Below the pieces are notes generated by a model. That model had not been told where the DNA came from, did no database searches, and saw nothing but the letters and a program-made list of their open reading frames with translations. A stretch of DNA of 31,548 nucleotides from positions 1 through 31,548 of the forward strand of contig DAOVLE010000033.1 of assembly GCA_030631415.1 (NCBI GenBank), in the 5' to 3' direction. How positions within the stretch are numbered: position 1 is the first letter of the stretch; every line of letters starts with the position of its first letter. Position numbers and translations under genes: made by a program. Source of the DNA: JAAEQG01 sp023133475 (lineage in GTDB: Bacteria > Planctomycetota > Phycisphaerae > UBA1845). Positions 16,653 to 21,836 of this stretch are shown here, piece after piece.

Positions 16653-16836
16653 TCAAACCGCCAGGGAAGCCCGCCACTGCATTTTCTCGGCATGGGTGGC
16701 GTGGTTATCCGGGTCCCCCAGATCGACGCTCAGGCGTGCCAATTCGCAGTGGTGAGCCGGGTCGGCACACCCCGCATCGCTGCCGAATCTGCCAGCCCGA
16801 AAACGCCATTTTCTCGCATCATTGCGCGGTGCGACC
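16653..16836 (-). pseudogene. Possible small gene with frameshift
   Basis: The minus-strand frame ending at 16653 reads CADPAHHCELARLSVDLG, then DPDNHATHAEKMQWRASLAV, which looks like natural protein with a paired Cys/His pattern. It has no start codon before it. The neighbouring frame starts at ATG 16820 (MRENGVFGLADSAAM) and joins at a GGGG run if one base is shifted. A single product of about 55 residues is therefore likely but broken in this sequence. Confidence 0.3.
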
Positions 16837-16970
16837 TAAGCCGTTGCCCACAAGCGACTTACAAACCAACTTTTTCTATATTTGATGCTGTTCCCAAGCC
16901 TCGCGCCTCTTTTTTTTCCTTTCCAAGGACCCGTAGCGCGCTTTTTATTCGATGATTTCTCGGCTGCTTT

Positions 16971-17095
16971 TTTGTTGATTAACTGAACGCTTTTCTTGCT
17001 TAATTTTCTTGCGCAATCGACTGCGCTTTTTCTTGTCAGTTTCTTGCGCGATTAACTGCGCTTTTTCTGTCAGCTTTCTTGCGCAATCGACTGCG
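16971..17095 (+). repeat. Tandem hairpin/T-run repeat, about 3.5 copies
   Basis: Copies at 17005-17039, 17040-17073 and 17075-17095 (partial) share TTTCTTGCGC, then AnTnnACTGCGCTTTTTCT and GTCAG. A degenerate copy lies at 16971-17002. Each has a GCGCA/TGCGC stem with a 6-base loop followed by a T-run. Unit lengths of 35 and 34 bases rule out a coding tandem repeat. It may be iterons of an origin or stacked terminators. Confidence 0.65.
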
Positions 17096-17286
17096 TCTAC
17101 CCCACCGCCGACGCGCTCATGCAAACTTCCCGTGCCCATGCAAACGCCCGAAGTCCCGATGCCCTTCAACATACGGCTCTCCAGCCACACACAGCCACCG
17201 CACACGCCAGCCGTCTCGGGGTGGCGATGGTGCTTCACCCCCACCGCGTCGCTTCGCTGAGGCTTGCGACACAACCTAAACCCAAT

Positions 17287-17511
17287 GCGACAAAACCCCG
17301 CGCCACGATAGCGCCAGGGGGTTTTGTCGCTTTTGTCGCATGTCGCATGGGGGAAGCTCTTAAAAACACGCACTGGATTACCCCCACCAAACCCTTAAAC
17401 ACGTAACATCATTGTACACAAGTATTTATAAATAAATAGTCTCAAAAAAAGCTATAAGGGAATATACATACAAAACCCCCCGTAGCAGGCTGTCAGAGGG
17501 GGTTTTGTCGC
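17287..17511. repeat. Right-end TTTTGTCGC arm-site cluster
   Basis: TTTTGTCGC occurs at 17322, 17331 and 17503, and inverted at 17287. AGGGGGTTTTGTCGC occurs at 17316 and 17497 here and at 8820 on the left. The 26-bp copy at 17486-17511 is identical to 8809-8834 and in the same orientation. An AT-rich patch (about 17402-17473) lies between, as is usual for bent DNA in attachment regions. Confidence 0.6.
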
Positions 17512-17664
17512 CCCCCCCCCATGGCCACCAAAAACAGGCAAGGTCCGCCGTGTGGTGGTGTCAGGTCGTGTCACCTATTCTGCATCTTACTGTCGTGGTA
17601 ACAGGTGAGATTCAAAAGAGCATGATTGTAAACCCCCACCTATCAACGACTTACGATGGCGGGT

Positions 17665-17712
17665 AGCGGTTTTGTAAACCGCAGGTCAACGGTTCGAGTC
17701 CGTTCGGTGGCT
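17665..17712 (+). repeat. Attachment site repeat, distal side (48 bp)
   Basis: This is an exact copy of the 3' 48 bases of tRNA-Thr without the 5' half, so it is not a functional tRNA. It marks the right boundary of the element. A stem (GCCGACGC at 17730, GCGTCGGC at 17751) follows it, as a different stem follows the intact tRNA. Confidence 0.95.
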
Positions 17713-18054
17713 TTGTGACATGATGCGACGCCGACGCATTAGTCGCGTCAGCGTCGGCACTTACAGCAATCCCGCCCGGAAGCCCGGTGCTCGCTCAGCG
17801 TTTGGTTTATCGTCAAGCGGCAACGCCGGCAACATCATGTTTTCGACCAACATTGCTTCACACCAGATTGGAACCCTGGGTGTTTGGAATTGCTGGAGTC
17901 GCGTTTCGGACCGGGTTTGGCGTGCAACCGACCAACCGCCCGGACTCGACACACCGCCGCTCAAGCTCGTCAAAACGTTTCCGCAACGTTGCCGAGTTGC
18001 CGCATCGGATACCCGGCTTCCGGGCGCTCAGAACACGCCCTAACCCCATGCGGG
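17713..18054. other. Gap between element and IS remnant
   Basis: This stretch would have followed tRNA-Thr before insertion. Apart from the stem at 17730-17758 it has only short open frames on both strands with no recognised product. A minus frame (17761-17973) has fairly natural composition and could be a gene remnant. Confidence 0.35.
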
Positions 18055-18097
18055 TTCCGGAAATTCTGACCACCTCCTTTCCGGAAATTATGGCCAC
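18055..18097. repeat. IS21-type terminal repeats
   Basis: TTCCGGAAATTCTGACCAC (18055-18073) and TTCCGGAAATTATGGCCAC (18079-18097) are near-identical direct repeats 24 bases apart. Multiple short repeats at the ends are typical of IS21-family elements. They lie just upstream of the istA remnant. Confidence 0.6.
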
Positions 18098-18172
18098 ATT
18101 GTGGGCTGTGATTTTCGGTAGTGTTTCCTCGTGTCGGCCGGGAGCAATGGGGTTCCCCGCCGCGAGGAATGA

Positions 18173-18437
18173 GGCCTGGGATACACCGGCGGTAAGTCAG
18201 CGGTCTACGAGTTGGTCAAGTCGGTTCGACCCAAGAAGAACCCATCGCCCGAGGTACGGTTCGATGGCGTGCCGGCGAATTCAGTCAGCATGATTTCGGC
18301 AGCGTTCCTTTGCGAGCGGTATTCGACAATCCCAAGACGGTCGTGACCAATCGTCGCGGCGGGACCATCGAGTGGAACCCCACGTTCGCCCACGTGCCCG
18401 TGGCCTATGGCTTCGGGGTCGAATTGTGTTGGCCGCT
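18173..18437 (+). pseudogene. istA: Broken IS21-family transposase (istA remnant)
   Basis: Fragments of an IstA-type transposase are readable in two frames. The first gives GLGYTGGKSAVYELVKSVRP, then KKNPSPEVRFDGVP. After the loss of one base near 18275 the next frame gives EFSQHDFGSV, then AVFDNPKTVVTNRRGGTIEW and NPTFAHVPVAYGFGVELCWP. Residues that should lie between FGSV and AVFDNPK are missing, so there is also an internal deletion. The fragment stops at VELCWP, where a 25-base dispersed repeat begins. No istB follows. It is a dead element and lies 460 bases from the right attachment site. Confidence 0.7.
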
Positions 18438-18855
18438 CCGCGGTGAAATATCCGGGCTAACCCGCATTTTTCATGAACGCAGAGACGCAGAGAAGAAGGG
18501 AGTGCACCCAACGGCAATGTCTCACATCCCCTCATTTTCCATTTTTCATTTTCAATTTTCCATTTCAAGCTGGTGGCTGAGATTTCCGCCAAGTGGCGGC
18601 CCTCCGCCGATGTGGTGGGTGCCCGAGGCATGACTTCGCGACCTTGAATTATTGTATATCTCCCTACAAAGCAAGAGATTATCGGATTTTTGGCTTCGGC
18701 TCGTCGTCCCTGGCATCAATCTTTCCTATTGGCTTTTATGAGCAGCTTGCGCTGGTCATGGGAGCAGTGCTCGCGATCAGGATCGGGTGGCCGCTCAGGA
18801 TGGTCCCGAGCGGTGGATTTTGGGGATGTGATGTTTTGAAGAGGAGGATGACGTA
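18435..18855. other. Intergenic region with dispersed repeat
   Basis: It starts with the 25-base repeat shared with 6565-6589. An AACGCAGAGACGCAGAGAAG tract follows, a type of repeat seen between genes in many bacteria. No gene is seen. A GAGGAGGA ribosome-binding site for the next gene lies at its end. Confidence 0.5.
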
Positions 18856-20382
18856 ATGATTCCAAAACAAATTGCTTTTGTGGCAGTAGTGTTTTCGGCA
18901 CTGCTGCTGGCTCCAGTCGCACAGGGGGTCACTGTTGACCTAAGCTCGCCACAGGAAGGAACTACGGTTTATCCTGGGGAAACCGTCACGATTAGCATAG
19001 AGCTTGTCAACGACACGGAGGAGATGGACATCGTCCGTGTTGATCTCAGCTTGACGGTTGAAATCCCGGAGATGGACCCGATTATCCGCCTGGGCAGCTT
19101 CCGGTTGCCGCTGGAGGCCGGCGAGGTCGTGAGCGAGGAGCTGGAATATGAGATTCCGGCGGACCTGCCCCTTCCGAGCTATGTCTCGGCGACGATTGAA
19201 GCTGTCGCCGTTGGGCTCGAAAGCGGCACGGAAGATTCCGACACGCTTTCATTGGCGATAGCGCCTCTGCCGGAGGGCAAGGCCCGCGACGGGATCAGTA
19301 TCGACTTGAGCTCGCCGCAAGAGGGGACCACGGTCTATCCCGGTGACATCATCGAGCTGACCGCCGCGGTGACCAACGATACCGAGGTGGCGGATATGAT
19401 CGGTGTGGACGTCACCTTGACGGTCGAGGTTCCCGGTCAGGACCCGTTCGTCCATGAAGGCAGCTTCCGCCTGCCGCTGGAAGCGGGCGAAACAGCCAGC
19501 GAGACGTTCGCGTTCGAGATTCCGTCCGATCTGCCCATTATGGAGGAGGTTGCCGTCACGATCGACGTGTTCGCGGTAGCCGCCGAAAGTGGGGCAGAGG
19601 CTTCCGACACGCTCTCGCTGACGGTAGCGCCGCTGCCGGAGGGCAAAGCCCGCGACGGGATCAGTATCGACCTGAGTTCGCCGCAAGAGGGAACCACGGT
19701 CTATCCCGGTGACATCATCGAGCTGACTGCCGCGGTGACCAACGACACCGAGGTGGCGGATATGATCGGTGTGGACGTCACCTTGACGGTCGAGGTTCCC
19801 GGTCAGGACCCGTTCGTCCATGAAGGCAGCTTCCGCCTGCCGCTGGAAGCGGGCGAAACAGCCAGTGAGACGTTCGCGTTCGAGATTCCGTCCAATCTGC
19901 CCATTATGGAGGAGGTCGCCGTCACGATCGACGTGTTCGCGGTAGCTGCTGAGAGCGGCGCCGAGGCTTCCGACTCGCTTTCTTTGACGGTGGCGCCGCT
20001 GCCGGAGAAAAAAGGCAAGGCCCGCGACGGGATCAGCATCGACCTGAGTTCACCGCAAGAGGGGACCACGGTCTACCCCGGTGACACGGTCGAGTTTTCC
20101 GCCACGTTGACCAACGACACGGAAATGGCGGAGTTGATCGTTATCGAAGCTACGTTGACGGTGGAAATCCCCGGCGAGGACCCCTTTGTGCGCGCTGGGA
20201 TGTTGCGAGTGCCGCTGGAGGCGGGCGAAACGGTGAGCGAAGAGCTTGCGTTCGATATCCCCGTCGATCTGCCTGTTCCGGGAGTTACGACCATTACCCT
20301 CGAGGTTACCGCTGTTGCTCAAGAGAGTGGAGCCGAGGATTCAGACTCCCTGTTCATGACGATCGCACCACTTGAGCCGTAA
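18856..20382 (+). CDS. Secreted protein with four Ig/CARDB-like repeats
   Basis: The 508-residue protein has a signal peptide (about 1-24) and four repeats of about 120 residues, starting near residues 25, 141, 263 and 387. Each carries DLSSPQEGTTVYPG, then TNDTE, then LTVE.P, FRLPLEAGE and SDxLxLTxAPLP, the pattern of an Ig-like/CARDB beta-sandwich that may serve in adhesion or as a structural rod. Repeats 2-4 are joined by a GKARDGIS linker. Repeats 2 and 3 are almost identical in DNA (366-base period), which points to a recent duplication or gene conversion; repeat 4 starts 372 bases on, because its linker has two extra Lys codons. The start at 18856 has GAGGAGGA about 8 bases upstream. 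No catalytic residue pattern or anchor is seen. Confidence 0.85.
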   Translation: MIPKQIAFVAVVFSALLLAPVAQGVTVDLSSPQEGTTVYPGETVTISIELVNDTEEMDIVRVDLSLTVEIPEMDPIIRLGSFRLPLEAGEVVSEELEYEIPADLPLPSYVSATIEAVAVGLESGTEDSDTLSLAIAPLPEGKARDGISIDLSSPQEGTTVYPGDIIELTAAVTNDTEVADMIGVDVTLTVEVPGQDPFVHEGSFRLPLEAGETASETFAFEIPSDLPIMEEVAVTIDVFAVAAESGAEASDTLSLTVAPLPEGKARDGISIDLSSPQEGTTVYPGDIIELTAAVTNDTEVADMIGVDVTLTVEVPGQDPFVHEGSFRLPLEAGETASETFAFEIPSNLPIMEEVAVTIDVFAVAAESGAEASDSLSLTVAPLPEKKGKARDGISIDLSSPQEGTTVYPGDTVEFSATLTNDTEMAELIVIEATLTVEIPGEDPFVRAGMLRVPLEAGETVSEELAFDIPVDLPVPGVTTITLEVTAVAQESGAEDSDSLFMTIAPLEP

Positions 20383-20405
20383 AGTCTGGCCCGATCCTGG
20401 GGCAC

Positions 20406-20447
20406 GAGTCTCGCCTCGGCCGGCAAAGTTAATTCGAGGCGAGGCTC
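20406..20447 (+). terminator. Strong hairpin after the repeat-protein gene
   Basis: GAGTCTCGCCTCG and CGAGGCGAGGCTC pair over 13 positions (one G-T) around a 16-base loop. It lies 24 bases after the stop codon. It lacks a T-run, so it may protect the mRNA end rather than terminate by itself. Confidence 0.45.
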
Positions 20448-20497
20448 CCCTGGGTTCGCAATACTAGTGTACCTTATTTATATTTGGAGGAGGAAAC

Positions 20498-21634
20498 ATG
20501 TCAGCAAAAAGGATCGGGTTTGCAACAGTTTTCTTATCTTTGCTTCCTGCTGCCGCGGCAGTGGGTGAGATTCATGTAAATGATTTTGACGTTGCCCTGT
20601 ACGGCAGATGGTGGCATGTGGACAGTTTCTTTGTTCAGGACGATCTGCTCAGCGGGGATGACACATTTCTCGAACCGGAGGGATTGGCTTTTGCCGACGG
20701 GATTCTGTATGTAAGCGGTGACCGTGGGCACTATCAGACCGACAGCCGCCTGGCACGGTACGATTATTTCGGAGCCGGGGTGCTCACTTTCAACAGTTAT
20801 CTTCAGATGACGATTGCCTCGGACCCGAACGGTTGGGGGCCTGAGGGCCTGGTTTTCAACAACTCCGGTAGCGGGTACGGCAGCGGTGCGAATCAGCTCG
20901 TCTCCGTCGAGAAGGACGGAAGCGGTCGGGCTGCCATCATCGACCTGGTTACCGGTGAAGTCGGCGGCGTAGTGAGCATGACGGCGGCTGAGGATGTGGC
21001 CTACCTGGTTTCCCAGACGGGTTTTTCGACGCTGGAGGACGCCGGTGGGCCGGTGGCCGTGGCGTTTTATGACGAGACGTTTGTTCCGTTAGGGGACACC
21101 ATGACGGTGGCGCCGGCCACCAACGGATCGGTAGCAGTGGATGCCGCCTTTGCGTCATTTTTGACCCGCAAGCCGATCTCCAGCGAGTGCCTGCTAACTG
21201 TCACAAGTGCCAATCCGGGAAACGCCATCAACGTGTATGATCTTTCCGGCAACGCCATCGGCGACCAGCAGGGCCTGCCCGTTGAGCCCAAGGCGAGAAT
21301 TCCGATGGGTGGCGGGTTCTTTTTGATCAAGCCGGCTTTTGGGACTGTTGAGGCTATCACCATCTATGAGAGCCAACGGGTCATCTACATAGGTGACGAG
21401 GAAAACTGCATGGTGCACGTGCTGCAGCCTGGGAACCTGGTGGCGGACTTTGACGACGATGGCGACGTGGATCTCGACGACTACGGCCTCTTCCAGGATT
21501 GCCTGGCTGGACCGGGCGTGGAGACCCCGCCTGCCGACTGCACCGAGGATGAGTTTGAGCTGGCGGACCTTGACGGCGACAGTGACGTGGACGCGAGCGA
21601 TTTCGCCGAATTCCAGACGATGTTCGCCCAGTAG
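20498..21634 (+). CDS. Secreted protein with C-terminal dockerin-like motif
   Basis: This 378-residue protein has a signal peptide (about 1-22). Its body of about 285 residues has repeated short strands (FLEPEGLAFADGILYVSGDR, WGPEGLVFNN, VEKDGSGRAAIIDL), reminiscent of a beta-propeller (esterase-like/SdiA-regulated type), though a family cannot be fixed. Residues about 313-378 hold two calcium-loop motifs, DFDDDGDVDLDDYGLFQDC and DLDGDSDVDASDFAEFQ, the dockerin-like ending common in planctomycete exoproteins. GGAGGAGGAAAC precedes the ATG and fixes the start. A second TAG follows the stop directly and begins a GGGTGGAGCCC hairpin. Confidence 0.85.
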   Translation: MSAKRIGFATVFLSLLPAAAAVGEIHVNDFDVALYGRWWHVDSFFVQDDLLSGDDTFLEPEGLAFADGILYVSGDRGHYQTDSRLARYDYFGAGVLTFNSYLQMTIASDPNGWGPEGLVFNNSGSGYGSGANQLVSVEKDGSGRAAIIDLVTGEVGGVVSMTAAEDVAYLVSQTGFSTLEDAGGPVAVAFYDETFVPLGDTMTVAPATNGSVAVDAAFASFLTRKPISSECLLTVTSANPGNAINVYDLSGNAIGDQQGLPVEPKARIPMGGGFFLIKPAFGTVEAITIYESQRVIYIGDEENCMVHVLQPGNLVADFDDDGDVDLDDYGLFQDCLAGPGVETPPADCTEDEFELADLDGDSDVDASDFAEFQTMFAQ

Positions 21635-21654
21635 TAGGGGGGGTGGAGCCCGCC
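21635..21654 (+). repeat. Stop-adjacent hairpin repeat, variant copy
   Basis: TAGGGGGGGTGGAGCCCGCC starts right after the stop codon of the preceding gene and resembles the stop-codon hairpins at 2798, 4754 and 24165. Confidence 0.55.
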
Positions 21655-21686
21655 GCAGGCGGGCGCAACCCACCGCACCGGCCAAT

Positions 21687-21779
21687 AAGTCCAAAGTCCC
21701 TGGTCCAAAGTCCAAAGTCGGAAACCAACGGGACCTTGGACCTTGGACCTTGGACCTTGGACTTTGGACTCGTCCTTGG
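21687..21779. repeat. TCCAAAGTCC-type inverted repeat
   Basis: AAGTCCAAAG-type units (21687-21719) face GGACCTTGGACC-type units (21730-21779), so the tract can fold on itself. It is flanked by GGTGGGTTCCACCCACC. It fills most of the gap before the protease gene. Confidence 0.75.
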
Positions 21780-21836
21780 TTGGTGGGTTCCACCCACCCT
21801 ACGCCAATTACCCTGGCTAAGAATGGAAGAGATGTG

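Larger units (their letters stand above)
16380..17664. other. Right end of the element, mostly non-coding
   Basis: This 1.3-kb stretch holds no firm gene. It contains a 35-codon open frame on minus (16525-16632), a likely broken small gene (16653-16836), tandem hairpin repeats (16971-17095), TTTTGTCGC motifs (17287-17511), an AT-rich patch (about 17402-17473), a C10 run (17511-17520) and the ACTGTCGTGGTAAC motif (17589-17602). It is a plausible location for the replication origin and the attachment-site arm region. Confidence 0.5.
8470..17712 (-). mobile_element. Integrated capsid-encoding satellite-like element in tRNA-Thr
   Basis: The element is bounded by a 48-bp exact direct repeat made of the 3' part of tRNA-Thr, the normal outcome of site-specific integration by a tyrosine recombinase. 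The integrase gene lies next to the intact tRNA. All genes run on the minus strand towards it. The cargo is a Prim-Pol/DUF3987 replication protein, two small HTH proteins, a prohead protease-major capsid fusion, a larger HTH protein and small unknowns. No terminase, portal, head-tail connector, tail, holin or lysin gene is recognisable in 9.2 kb. It is therefore too small for a complete tailed prophage. A phage satellite that encodes its own capsid and borrows the rest from a helper, or a decayed prophage, are the two main readings. Overlapping, intact genes favour a functional compact element. Confidence 0.85.

Noticed and set aside
16945..17373. 142-residue minus-strand frame with a Lys-rich end
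   Set aside because: Its Lys-rich end is made by tandem 34-35 base repeats that shift frame, and the rest crosses the TTTTGTCGC arm sites. A non-coding reading fits better.
17665..17712. Second tRNA-Thr gene
   Set aside because: Only the 3' 48 bases are present; the acceptor 5' half and D-arm are missing, so it is an attachment-site copy.
8470..17712. Complete tailed prophage
   Set aside because: No terminase, portal, tail or lysis gene can be recognised and the size is too small.
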